DNA of 64,000 nucleotides from Ruminiclostridium cellobioparum subsp. termitidis CT1112 (GCF_000350485.1 NZ_AORV01000043.1:1-64000), one strand, 5' to 3'; positions 43,199-51,555 are shown, counted from the stretch's first letter. The notes: a model not told the origin generated them from the sequence alone. Made by a program: numbers and translations.

Positions 43199-44243
43199 TC
43201 ATACCTTCGCAAAATTATTTCTCTTATTGTACCATCTCATAAACTCCCCGATATGGCAGTTGATTTGCTCGTTAATATATTCAAAATCAAACGGCTTTTC
43301 CTTGTCTGCACGTGATGGATTTGCATTCTTAAGCTGATCTATGTTATACAGTTTCACGTTATCCAGTTGTTCCATCGCCTGGTCAAAGTCCCTTGGTACC
43401 GCCAGGTCTATGAATAAATAAGGTTTTTCCTTATCTTTCATTGTTTCCTCCAGCATATCCAGGGTAACTGTATAATGAGGGCTTAAGGTGGCGCCAATAA
43501 TAACATCCGACTGATGGATATACAAATACCTGTCATTATAATCCACAGTCATAAAAATATTATCGTTTTGTGTCCGCCCATCAGTATCAGCCGCACTCCT
43601 CTTTGTCATGAGGATATTACTGCAGCCTGTTTCAAACAACACTTCCCGCACTGCTTTTCCTATTTCTCCAGAGCCTATGATGAGAACTTTTTTACCGGTC
43701 AGCTCCTGTTTATACAGCGCTTCAAGCAGCTGCCCCACCTGACCTGCAACTGAAGAAGCTTTTTTGATCTCTATTCCTCTGGTTTTGATTTTTTTTGAGG
43801 AAGTAACGGCAAGCCTTGACAGGGTATTTAAAACAGCCCGGGAGGTTCCGTATTTCATGGATATTTCATAGGCTTTTCTGAACTGTCCCAATATCTGGTC
43901 TTCCCCTAGTATCATTGAGTCCATACCCGCTGCGACCTTCATAATATGCCTGATTGCATTGATTCCTTCATATATGCAAAAGTACTTCTTCATTCTATGG
44001 AGGTCAAGTCCCTTCAGAAGGCAGAAGTTCTTTTCAACATTTGCCACATCCAACCGGGAAGCTTCTGAAAAAACATGTATTTCAGTCCGGTTGCAGGTTG
44101 AAAGAATAGCGCATTCCGAAATCGCCCCCCGACTTTTTTATTCCGGAAAGCATTTTTTCATATTCGTCCGGCCCCATACTGAATTTTTCCCGTATTTCTA
44201 CCGGTGTTGTTTTGTAATTGACTCCAACAACATATATTTTCAT
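43199..44243 (-). pseudogene. hemA: Glutamyl-tRNA reductase, frameshifted
   Basis: The gene begins at the ATG 44243 (GGAG upstream) with MKIYVVGVNYKTTPVEIREK and runs into a stop at about 44086. Shifting by one base at the G6 run (C6 at 44126-44131) restores AISECAILSTCNRTEIHVFS, with the catalytic Cys in STCNRTE, continuous with the downstream frame (43199-44053). That part has MKVAAGMDSMILGEDQILGQ and the NADPH domain KVLIIGSGEIG. Removing one G gives a 347-residue product. It ends at EFMRWYNKRNNF, where the dimerisation domain of other HemA proteins (about 400-430 residues) would begin. It could be a sequencing error, a real mutation or phase variation. Confidence 0.85.
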
Positions 44244-44414
44244 TTAATCTCCATGTTCCCAATGTACCAAATAAATTTTATCTGTGTCTTGCCAGCTAAA
44301 AAAATATTTAACGGCTGAATAATATAATCAGTGAAGGCTTGATACCCCCACTGATGCATATTTATTTTATTAAATTTGTCCAGCTGTAATTGTTGTTCAA
44401 CTTATAATATAACT

Positions 44415-44442
44415 ATTATAACTAATTACCTTTAAAATTCAA
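44415..44442 (-). promoter_or_regulatory. Candidate promoter of the hem cluster
   Basis: On the minus strand TTGAAT (44437-44442), 16-bp spacer, TATAAT (44415-44420). Downstream in the 170-nt leader is an ATCAGTG/CACTGAT hairpin around 44330-44360. It is the only good match ahead of hemA. Confidence 0.5.
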
Positions 44443-44492
44443 AATATTTAAATTAACTCGTTGTATTGTTTAAAGTTACTTCCAGCAATGAT

Positions 44493-45389
44493 CTATTTTG
44501 CTTCTGTTCTTGCATTTTTTTCTCTTACAAGTTCAATTATTTTTCTTGCAGCCATCGCTCCCTGCCCCACGGCAGTAGATACCTGCTTGAAGCCTCCTGT
44601 ACAGTCACCAGCGGCAAATAATCCTGTTATATTGGTTTTCTGATCCTTATCAACCGTTATGGATGCACCTTCTGTGATTACACCAAGCTTTCTGGCAAAA
44701 TCGGCACTGGATGCACTGTCATTGGCAATAAAGATTCCGTCAAGATTTTCAGCAGTGCCGTCTGAAAAATGAATTCTTTCAAGATAATCCTTGCCTTCCA
44801 GCTTCAGAATAGTCTTATCCACTATATTGAACTTTTCATGCAAACTGCTGTAATCACCGCTGTACTCAAGCTCCCTGCCGTTTGTGTATATTGTTATGTT
44901 TGAAGTGAAGGGTTTAAGTTCTTCGGCCTCATGAGCGGCAAAATCCTTGTGTCCAAGCACACCAACCTTAAGATTTCTGTAAAAGAAGCCGTCACAGGTA
45001 GTACAGTAGCTTACCCCTATGCCTTCCAGTTCCTTAAGTCCTTCCAGGTTCAGTTTCTTCTGAGGCTGTCCTGTGGCAAGAAGAACGGTTTTTCCGGTAT
45101 AACTTTTTTCTGTGGTTATGACTTCAAAATCCTCACTTTGGTTTACTCCCAGAACTTCTTCCTCCGCTATATCGGCACCGAGCCTTTTGGCTTGAAGTTC
45201 CCCCGCTTTTAGAAGCTCACTTCCGCTGATTGCTTCGGTAAACCCGAAATAATTCTCGATTTTATGGGCCTTTAGCAATTCACTGCTGTTTTTTCCTATC
45301 ACCAGTGTTTTAAGGTTTGCACGAACAGTGTACAGCGCTGCCGATAACCCGGCCGGACCCTTGCCCACAATAATCACATCGTAAATCAT
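44493..45389 (-). CDS. Thioredoxin-reductase-like flavoprotein lacking NADPH motifs
   Basis: 298 residues from the ATG at 45389 (GGAGG site). FAD binding is clear (VIIVGKGPAGLSAALYT at 6-22, LFAAGDCTGGFKQVSTAVGQG near the end). The redox pair is C129-T-T-C132. The central domain should carry GxGxxA and HRRxxxR for NADPH, but here reads VGVLGHKDFAAHEAEE (142-157) and IYTNGRELEY. That loss is the known feature of clostridial ferredoxin-dependent flavin thioredoxin reductases (FFTR) and related DDOR enzymes. It ends the sulfur cluster, so it may reduce a cluster thiol/persulfide partner (inference). Confidence 0.8.
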   Translation of the reverse strand: MIYDVIIVGKGPAGLSAALYTVRANLKTLVIGKNSSELLKAHKIENYFGFTEAISGSELLKAGELQAKRLGADIAEEEVLGVNQSEDFEVITTEKSYTGKTVLLATGQPQKKLNLEGLKELEGIGVSYCTTCDGFFYRNLKVGVLGHKDFAAHEAEELKPFTSNITIYTNGRELEYSGDYSSLHEKFNIVDKTILKLEGKDYLERIHFSDGTAENLDGIFIANDSASSADFARKLGVITEGASITVDKDQKTNITGLFAAGDCTGGFKQVSTAVGQGAMAARKIIELVREKNARTEAK

Positions 45390-45465
45390 ATTAACCTCCA
45401 TGAGCCGCATAGCGGCTACAAAATGTGATGAAAATTTATATCCTTTAGGTTAATTGGCCATGTTA
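45380..45465 (-). repeat. Intergenic hairpin repeat, copy A
   Basis: Between the metY stop codon and the flavoprotein start. It shares with copies B and D the segments AACC..AAAGGATATA, CATTTTGTAGCCGC and GCGGCTCA, plus the GGAGGTTAAT ribosome-binding site. The AAGCCAT/ATGGCTT hairpin of the others is lost. The AATTAACC near the upstream end can pair with GGTTAATT-type sequence at the ribosome-binding site. Confidence 0.7.
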
Positions 45466-46701
45466 TGGCCTTGACATCTTCTCCAAAGCCTGTTCAAAAT
45501 CTTCCCTGATATCTTCAAAATCCTCTATACCGACACTGATACGGATAAGATCGTCATACACACCCATCTTCTCCATTTCCTCAACGGTATTGGTTGCATA
45601 AATAGTAGATGCCGGATGGATGACAAGTGTCCTGACATCACCGATATTTGACAGGTTATAGGCATATTTTAAGGAATTTATGAGCTTGAAGGCATTTTCC
45701 TTTGAACCTACCCTTATTGTCAGAATAGCACCGAATTTATCTCCAAACTGTTTACCCGCAACTTCAAAATCATGAGAAGCTTCCAGACCCGGATAATTCA
45801 CTGCGGTCACACCTGGGTGGCTCTGAAGTGCTCTGGCCAGCTGCAATGCGTTGCTGCAGAGACGGTCCATTCTCAAGGCCATGGTTTCCAGGCCAAGGCT
45901 GCAGAGGTATGCATTAAAAGGTGCCATACATGCGCCGAAGTCCTTAAATAATGTCTTTCTGAGTTTTGCAAGGTACACAAACCCTCCGAATTTTTTATAT
46001 GCATTAAGTGAAGGAAATTTTTCAAAATCCCATTTGAACTTTCCTCCGTCCACAATAATTCCCCCTATGGAGTTTCCGCTGCCATTGATATATTTTGACG
46101 TTGAATGAATGACAATATCTGCTCCAAGTTCAAAAGGCTTGACCAAATAAGGAGTAGTGACAGTATTGTCGACAACAAGCGGTATTCCATGGCTGTGGGC
46201 CAGCCCGGAAAGCTCCTTGATATCGTATACATCCAGCTTCGGATTTCCTATGGTCTCAATATATATGACTCTGGTCCTGTCATTAATGATTTCTTCAAAA
46301 CTTTCAGCAGAATTATCTTTTGCATATCTTGCAGTAATGCCGAAATCCTCAAAACAACCGAACAGTGAATATGTACCTCCAAAAATTCCGCTTCCCGAGA
46401 CTATTTCTTCCCCGCTCCTTACAATATTCAGCAGTGCAAGAGTAACTGCCGCCATGCCCGACGAGCATGCTGCAGAACCCACACCGCCCTCCAGAAAATT
46501 TATCCTCTTTTCAAAAGCTTCAATGGTCGGATTGCTGATTCTGGTATACAGGAAGCCTGGTTCACGCCCCTTAAAAATATTTTCCAGCTTTTCGGCAGTT
46601 TCCTGTTCAAAGGCTGAAGACTGGTAAATGGGAACTGTGGTAGCTCCGGTTTTACTGTCTGCCCCGAATTCACCATGTAAAAGTGCAGTATTAAATTTCA
46701 T
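45463..46701 (-). CDS. metY: O-acetylhomoserine sulfhydrylase
   Basis: 412 residues of the Cys/Met metabolism PLP family. The cofactor Lys is in IVIHSTSKYINGSGNSIGG (partly quoted), with FLYTRISNPTIEAFEKRI and SACSSGMAAVTLAL. The insertion in the middle and the length favour the sulfhydrylase (MetY) over cystathionine synthases. It forms homocysteine from O-acetylhomoserine and a sulfide donor. Adjacent HcyS/HcyF/HcyD-type genes suggest that the donor is a protein thiocarboxylate. The start has GGAGGG. A second, longer MetY-like gene is at 58865-60190. Confidence 0.85.
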   Translation of the reverse strand: MKFNTALLHGEFGADSKTGATTVPIYQSSAFEQETAEKLENIFKGREPGFLYTRISNPTIEAFEKRINFLEGGVGSAACSSGMAAVTLALLNIVRSGEEIVSGSGIFGGTYSLFGCFEDFGITARYAKDNSAESFEEIINDRTRVIYIETIGNPKLDVYDIKELSGLAHSHGIPLVVDNTVTTPYLVKPFELGADIVIHSTSKYINGSGNSIGGIIVDGGKFKWDFEKFPSLNAYKKFGGFVYLAKLRKTLFKDFGACMAPFNAYLCSLGLETMALRMDRLCSNALQLARALQSHPGVTAVNYPGLEASHDFEVAGKQFGDKFGAILTIRVGSKENAFKLINSLKYAYNLSNIGDVRTLVIHPASTIYATNTVEEMEKMGVYDDLIRISVGIEDFEDIREDFEQALEKMSRP

Positions 46702-46720
46702 TTTTTTAAACCCTCCTGCA

Positions 46721-46972
46721 TTAACCTCCTAAGCCGCCCTTTTCAACAAACACGGTAAAGGTTCCATCTTCATTGTTAATGACGTTCAGAACCTTATGCC
46801 CCTCATCTTTAAAACTTCTGGGCACGTTCTGAATAGGCTCGCCCTCATTCATTTTTACTTCAAGTATCTGACCGTCCTCCAATTCTTCCAGGGCAACTTT
46901 TGCCTTTACAAAGGTAATTGGGCAAACCACATCAGTTATATCAACAAAATCATCAGCTTTTATATTTGACAT
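46721..46972 (-). CDS. TusA-family sulfur-carrier protein ending in Gly-Gly
   Basis: 83 residues from the ATG at 46972, placed by GGAGG; an upstream in-frame extension lies in the repeat element. The TusA/SirA/YedF fold is shown by DVVCPITFVKAKVALEEL, with the persulfide Cys17 in CPIT rather than the classic CPxP. The central GEPIQNVPRSF and LNVINNEDGTFTVFVEKGGLGG follow. The terminal GGLGG is unusual for TusA and resembles ubiquitin-like sulfur carriers. It lies between sir and metY, so it likely relays reduced sulfur. Confidence 0.82.
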   Translation of the reverse strand: MSNIKADDFVDITDVVCPITFVKAKVALEELEDGQILEVKMNEGEPIQNVPRSFKDEGHKVLNVINNEDGTFTVFVEKGGLGG

Positions 46973-47080
46973 TTTTAACCTCCTAAGCCATGCTATGGCT
47001 TTGAGCCGCATCGCGGCCACAAAATGTAATGAAAACCTATATCCTTTATCGCAATGTGGCGAATAAAGGAGGTAAATTAC
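46972..47080 (-). repeat. Intergenic hairpin repeat, copy B
   Basis: Spans the gap between sir and the TusA gene. On the minus strand: TTTACCTCCTTTATTCGCCA, GGATATAGGTTTTCATTACA, TTTTGTGGCCGCGATGCGG, CTCAAAGCCATAGCATGGC and TTAGGAGGTTAAAA just ahead of ATG. It contains hairpins CCGC/GCGG and AAGCCAT/ATGGCTT. CCTCC at the start can pair with GGAGG at the ribosome-binding site. Confidence 0.75.
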
Positions 47081-47940
47081 AATACGCTTGCAACTTCTTT
47101 CTCAAGCAGTTCCCAGCCTACTCTGTCCACGGTGTTTCTAAAACGCTCGCTGGACTTGCCGTTTTTTTCATAAAATTTTAATGTAGCATCCACCACTCTG
47201 AAAAGTTCATCCGTTGTGAAAACAATCGGCAGAAGCTTTTTCCCTATTGCTATCCTGTTTCCAAACAAACCTCCGAAGTAAATTATAAATCCGCTCCGGC
47301 CTTCCCATGCCCCGGTGGGACAGGCTCTAACACATCTGCCGCAGTAGTTGCAGGCTTCTTCCTTAAAAGCCAGCTTTTTCCCCGCCTTGTCAACGGTTAT
47401 TGCCTTTTCACGGCATACAGCCTCACACAAACCGCAGAAAGTGCAGGCATTTTCCTTCCATTCTACACTTTCTCCGCCCTTAACGCCCAGATCGTTTTCC
47501 TCGGCTTTAAGACAGTTATTGCAGCAGGCGGTAATTCCGAATTTGAACTTATGAGGAAGTTCCCTGCCGTGATAACGCCTGTCAAACTCGTATGCCAGTT
47601 TTGTGGAGTCAATAATACCGTTGGGACATATTTCGCTGCCCTGACAGGCAGTAATGGTCCTTACTCTTGGTCCGCAGACTCCCGGCTGGAGATTTGCTTC
47701 GGCCAGTTCAGCCTTGACCTTCTCCACATCTTCCAGCTTTATAAACGGTATTTCCATACTTTGCCTGGAAGTCATATGTACATAACCGCGGCCGTATTTT
47801 TTTGCTATCTCATGAACCTTCAGCAATTGGTCGGCCTGTATCTGACCACCGATAATCCCAAGTCTTAATGAAAAATTGTCCTTCTGCTTCTGGCGCATAA
47901 AACCGCCTTTTTTTAATTCCTTATAATCCACCTGTGCCAT
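47077..47940 (-). CDS. Small siroheme sulfite reductase with two ferredoxin clusters
   Basis: 287 residues. The nitrite/sulfite reductase ferredoxin-like half comes first (LRLGIIGGQIQADQLLKVHE; YVHMTSRQSMEIPFI). The siroheme-[4Fe-4S] ligands are C99-x5-C105 and C139/C140-x3-C143. Two [4Fe-4S] ferredoxin motifs follow (C166, C169, C172, C176 and C197, C200, C203, C207). The single-chain, short form is typical of anaerobes (AsrC/Fsr-C-like) and reduces sulfite to sulfide with ferredoxin. It needs siroheme from the nearby cluster. Start follows AAGGGGAG. Confidence 0.88.
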   Translation of the reverse strand: MAQVDYKELKKGGFMRQKQKDNFSLRLGIIGGQIQADQLLKVHEIAKKYGRGYVHMTSRQSMEIPFIKLEDVEKVKAELAEANLQPGVCGPRVRTITACQGSEICPNGIIDSTKLAYEFDRRYHGRELPHKFKFGITACCNNCLKAEENDLGVKGGESVEWKENACTFCGLCEAVCREKAITVDKAGKKLAFKEEACNYCGRCVRACPTGAWEGRSGFIIYFGGLFGNRIAIGKKLLPIVFTTDELFRVVDATLKFYEKNGKSSERFRNTVDRVGWELLEKEVASVL

Positions 47941-48097
47941 ATAATCTCCCCTTTACGCTCCCAGCGCGTATACAAATAGTAATGAAACAAGCATATGCCA
48001 GCCTCTTGATTGCTCAAATGCGCAAATAAGCCAAGGGCTTATTTGTTATGCAAAGCGTACGATGAATGCACGAAATGTAAACTTCGCATTTTTCGCG
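47941..48097. other. Intergenic spacer with a 9-bp hairpin
   Basis: Between the JAMM-protease and sulfite-reductase genes. AAATAAGCC at 48024-48032 pairs with GGCTTATTT at 48036-48044. A stretch near 47950-47990 (CATTACTATTTGTATACGCG on the minus strand) weakly resembles the repeat family of copies A-D. It may be a diverged copy, but I would not rely on that. Confidence 0.35.
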
Positions 48098-48514
48098 CTA
48101 TTCACCTTCTATAATTAGTTTTTCTTCACCAACTTCACTCTTGCTGATATTGAAGCTTTTTAAAACAATATTCCTGTCATCCATTAAAGATATTATAAAA
48201 TAGCTGGCTTCAGGATCAAAAGCAAGTCTTTTATCTTCTTCCGAAGGCCTTGAGGGTGAAGCCGGATGACTGTGAAAGTTTCCCAGCATGAACCATCCGT
48301 TGCTTCTCATATCCTTAACGGCGGCAAACTGTTCTTTCGGATCCATGGAAAAATGCTCGGGGCTGTGATCTGTGTTGGTAAGCAGGTATACTTTTTTGAC
48401 ATATTTGATATCATTTTCAATTATACCGCCGAGCAGCCCGCATGCCTCATCAGGAACAGCCTGCATGGAGTGATCCAATATTTCTTTATATTGCTTTTGA
48501 GTAATTACAATCAA
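48098..48514 (-). CDS. JAMM/MPN+ metalloprotease (HcyD/Mec+ type)
   Basis: 138 residues starting at TTG (48514), after AGGTGC. The JAMM motif is complete: Glu23 (PDEACGLL), H81-S-H83-P (NFHSHPAS) and Asp94 (SEED). Bacterial stand-alone JAMM proteins trim tails from ubiquitin-like sulfur carriers or release the amino acid built on them (Mec+ in Mycobacterium, HcyD in Wolinella). Here the ThiS-like protein at 49497-49712 has a C-terminal tail after its glycines, an ideal substrate. A 170-bp gap to hcyF suggests a possible second promoter. Confidence 0.88.
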   Translation of the reverse strand: MIVITQKQYKEILDHSMQAVPDEACGLLGGIIENDIKYVKKVYLLTNTDHSPEHFSMDPKEQFAAVKDMRSNGWFMLGNFHSHPASPSRPSEEDKRLAFDPEASYFIISLMDDRNIVLKSFNISKSEVGEEKLIIEGE

Positions 48515-48684
48515 TTATAGCACCTACCTTCCATATCAGGAAACCGGAAACCTGTTTGTACTTTATAGTAGCATAATTTCCTTACCCTTAACATCGATAA
48601 AATTTACTTTTTACTGTAAATAAATTTTTCTATTCTTATAACACCTTATTTATAACAGCCTATTAAAATAACCGGACAACAGAA

Positions 48685-49500
48685 TTAAGTATGCTTTAAA
48701 TCGCAGACTGCCTGCTCGTAATCAATTAAAGTCTTTATGGAGGGATTTTCTCCGCAAACCTGACATTTTTTATTATAAGGCAGGTTTATTTTTCGAAATT
48801 CCATTTTAAGCGAATCATAGGTTAACAGCCTGCCGGTGAGCAGTTCGCCAACCCCAAGAATATATTTGATTGCTTCTGTTGCCTGTATGGTTCCGATTAT
48901 TCCTCCCATTACCCCGAGAACACCGGCCTCCTTGCAGGTCGGCACGGCATTTGCAGGCGGAGGATTCTGAAATACACATCTGTAGCAGGGTCCCTGCCCG
49001 GGAACATATGTCATGGTCTGACCTTGAAATCTTATGATACCCGCATGAGAAAAGGGTTTTTGAGTGAGTACGCAGGCATCATTTATTAAAAATTTGGCAG
49101 GAAAATTGTCGGTTCCGTCAATAATAAAATCATAGTCCCTGTCATTAATGATATCCTTGATGTTGGAAGAGCTCACCCATTCCTTGTAGGCAGCCACCTC
49201 CACATCCGGATTCATTTCGTTTATGGTTTCCTTGCCCGAAATTACTTTCGGCTTTCCCACATCCTTTGTCAGATGTATTATCTGTCTTTGAAGATTGGAA
49301 AGCTCAACGGCATCGAAGTCCACAAGTCCGATGGTGCCCACACCTGCCGCAGCCAGAAACATTGCTGCCGGTGCGCCGAGGCCTCCGGTACCCACAATGA
49401 GCACCTTCGACTGGAGCAGTTTCTTCTGCCCCTTGACTCCTACTTCTTTAAGTATGATATGTCTTGAATACCTTTCAAGCTGGTCATTGGAAAAATTCAT
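48685..49500 (-). CDS. MoeB/ThiF-like adenylyltransferase (HcyF type)
   Basis: 271 residues, E1-like. The nucleotide loop is VGTGGLGAP (36-44), then LVDFDAVELSNLQRQI. Zinc is bound by C172-x2-C175 and C246-x2-C249. The candidate catalytic Cys189 lies in VPTCKEAGVLG. No rhodanese domain is present. It adenylates the C-terminal glycine of a ThiS-like protein so that sulfide can form a thiocarboxylate. Its ATG overlaps the stop of that carrier gene (ATGA), a strong functional link. Confidence 0.9.
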   Translation of the reverse strand: MNFSNDQLERYSRHIILKEVGVKGQKKLLQSKVLIVGTGGLGAPAAMFLAAAGVGTIGLVDFDAVELSNLQRQIIHLTKDVGKPKVISGKETINEMNPDVEVAAYKEWVSSSNIKDIINDRDYDFIIDGTDNFPAKFLINDACVLTQKPFSHAGIIRFQGQTMTYVPGQGPCYRCVFQNPPPANAVPTCKEAGVLGVMGGIIGTIQATEAIKYILGVGELLTGRLLTYDSLKMEFRKINLPYNKKCQVCGENPSIKTLIDYEQAVCDLKHT

Positions 49501-49712
49501 AATTCCGCGGCTCCTCCCCCCATGAAGTAAAGGAATTCAACAACATCTCCGTCCTTTACCGGCAGTGCTTCAAAATCATCTCTGCTTACAAATTCATCGT
49601 TGATCTGCACCGTCACATAATCCTGCATTTCTACATTCTGAAAGCCAAGCAGTCCTCTCACAGTTAATTCCTTTTCAAGCACTACTTCTTTTCCGTTCAC
49701 TTTAATTTTCAT
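49497..49712 (-). CDS. ThiS/MoaD-like sulfur carrier with C-terminal tail (HcyS type)
   Basis: 71 residues with a beta-grasp fold (MKIKVNGKEVVLEKELTVRG; DDFEALPVKDGDVVEFLYF). The glycines normally at the end, GGG at 65-67, are followed by Ala-Ala-Glu-Leu (68-71). The exposed Gly-Gly needed for activation is therefore generated by proteolysis, as with Wolinella HcyS. It sits between cysN and the E1-like gene in the sulfur operon, not with thiamine or molybdopterin genes. It probably carries sulfide to MetY for homocysteine synthesis. Confidence 0.88.
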   Translation of the reverse strand: MKIKVNGKEVVLEKELTVRGLLGFQNVEMQDYVTVQINDEFVSRDDFEALPVKDGDVVEFLYFMGGGAAEL

Positions 49713-49746
49713 AAAATACCCCCTCTTATTAATTTAAACATACTTT

Positions 49747-51555
49747 TTATATATAATAGTCCAGTATGATTTCCTGTTGTTTTAACAAATCACATATGGT
49801 ATCCACAGTGCTGTCAAGTGACCGGCCGGTGCTTATATTGCTGTCGGGCTTGAAGCTGTTGAAGGGCGATTGGCCTACATTGACTATTATTATTTCATTA
49901 GGCTGGTTCAATAATTTAAGTTTTTCAGCTTCATAATCATCCAGGTCGAATACCGAGGTGATAAAAATCTGTCCGGCATCTGTGAATATTCTTGCAAGTT
50001 CGCCTATCTGCCTGATCTGGCTGTCCCTTGCCTGAAAATCGGTGGAACTTTCTGCTGCAAGTCCGTTCAGCAAACTGGATACCCCCAGATAGTAAGCCTT
50101 ATAGTTTCTTTTGAAGAGTCTGTCCTCCAGATTCTTACCAATGTCCCGGATTGCTTTTTCGTTTTCTTCACTTCCCGAGGTTATAACAATAAACTTGGAC
50201 TTGTGTCCATATATCTCTTCTCTGTCGGTAGCCGGAATAAGACCCTTTTCCCAGAGATATTCCCTGTCTCTGATATGTTCAACAAGACTGTTGTCACTGT
50301 CGGGTACGCCCTCAAGAATTATTCCGCCTCCTGAAATTTCATAATTGTCTACTATAACAAATCTCCCGGTCAGCTCTATATCCGAGATTGCATCAAAAGC
50401 AATTGGCTTGGCTGTTTCCAGAATACATTCGGCAACATCATGTCTTTCAACCTGATCCTTGAAGGTATCGATGTTGAGTTCCGCAGCATCAATAATATTT
50501 AAGATTTCAACCAGCTTTACGGCTATTCTCATTGTGCCTATCTTCAATTTATAATTCTTGTTTTTTATCAAAGGCACATGTCCGACCCAGAATATATTGA
50601 CTCTGAAGCGTGAACTGAGAACAGGCTGTGTTTCACCAGCCTTGACCATCAGCTCTCCCGGCTTTATGTATATCTGTGTTTTCAGTGTAAAGCCTGCGGC
50701 CTGGTCGGCATATACAGTATGGGCAGGAGCGGTATTAAAGCCTTCAACACTGTTTATGACACTTCTCTTTTTGGACGGCAAAAATACAACCTCGTCACCG
50801 GTTTTTACAGTTCCGCTCAGTACAGTACCTGCAACGATCCTCCTGTCGTCATTCTCCTCGGTAAACTTGTAAATATCCTGTACCGGCATACGGAAGGGAA
50901 GCTGCCGGTTCTCCTTTTTGTTTGCAAAGCCGTCAAGCTGCTCCAGAACGGTGGGACCCTCATACCACAGAGTGTTTGCAGATTTTCCTGCAACATTGTC
51001 TCCGTTAAAGGCACTTATCGGTATAAAGTTAATGGGCTTGATGTTTATTTTATCAAGAAACTCGGTAAATTCTGACTTTATCGAATTGAATATGTTATTG
51101 TCAAAGTCCACCAGATCCATCTTATTTACAAGCACAACAACCTGCTTTATACCAAGCATTGAAACAATATGCCCATGACGCTTGGAATTCTCCCTTATAC
51201 CTTCCTTGGCATCAATGACCAGAAGTGCCGCTTCGGCTCTTGATGCACCGGTTACCATGTTTTTGAGGAATTCAATGTGCCCGGGCGCATCGATAATGAT
51301 GTAATCCCTCTTTCCTGTTTTAAAGAAACACCGTGCGGTGTCAATGGTGATGCCCTGCGCCTGTTCGTCCTTGAGAGCATCCAGCAGGAAGGCATATTCA
51401 AAGGGTCTTGAGTTCTTTTTGCAATATTCCTTGACTGATTCCAGCTTTCCCTCCGGCAGTGAACCGGTATCGGCAAGAAGCCTTCCTATTACGGTACTTT
51501 TACCGTGATCCACATGTCCTACGATTACTATGTTCATCTGTTCTCTGTTGTCCAT
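49747..51555 (-). CDS. cysN: Sulfate adenylyltransferase subunit 1, with degenerate APS kinase domain
   Basis: 602 residues. The EF-Tu-like GTPase has G1 GHVDHGKST at 13-21, G3 DAPGHIEF and G4 NKMDLVDF, followed by domains 2 and 3. From about residue 440 a domain aligned to APS kinase is visible ([20 protein letters not shown]), but its P-loop has become [10 protein letters not shown] instead of GLSGSGKST, and the DGDNxR motif is [10 protein letters not shown]. It should drive APS synthesis with CysD but not make PAPS. The start is next to the cysD stop. Confidence 0.9.
   Translation of the reverse strand: MDNREQMNIVIVGHVDHGKSTVIGRLLADTGSLPEGKLESVKEYCKKNSRPFEYAFLLDALKDEQAQGITIDTARCFFKTGKRDYIIIDAPGHIEFLKNMVTGASRAEAALLVIDAKEGIRENSKRHGHIVSMLGIKQVVVLVNKMDLVDFDNNIFNSIKSEFTEFLDKINIKPINFIPISAFNGDNVAGKSANTLWYEGPTVLEQLDGFANKKENRQLPFRMPVQDIYKFTEENDDRRIVAGTVLSGTVKTGDEVVFLPSKKRSVINSVEGFNTAPAHTVYADQAAGFTLKTQIYIKPGELMVKAGETQPVLSSRFRVNIFWVGHVPLIKNKNYKLKIGTMRIAVKLVEILNIIDAAELNIDTFKDQVERHDVAECILETAKPIAFDAISDIELTGRFVIVDNYEISGGGIILEGVPDSDNSLVEHIRDREYLWEKGLIPATDREEIYGHKSKFIVITSGSEENEKAIRDIGKNLEDRLFKRNYKAYYLGVSSLLNGLAAESSTDFQARDSQIRQIGELARIFTDAGQIFITSVFDLDDYEAEKLKLLNQPNEIIIVNVGQSPFNSFKPDSNISTGRSLDSTVDTICDLLKQQEIILDYYI

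Noticed and set aside
43199-44053. Short hemA beginning at MDVANVEKNF (44053) as an intact gene
   Set aside because: The upstream sequence encodes the missing HemA N terminus and active-site Cys in another frame, with its own ATG and ribosome-binding site, so the short form is the product of a frameshift.
47945-48000. Fifth copy of the intergenic hairpin repeat before the sulfite reductase
   Set aside because: Only a stretch of about 20 bases resembles the other copies, and the RBS-complementary ends and hairpins are missing, so it is not counted.
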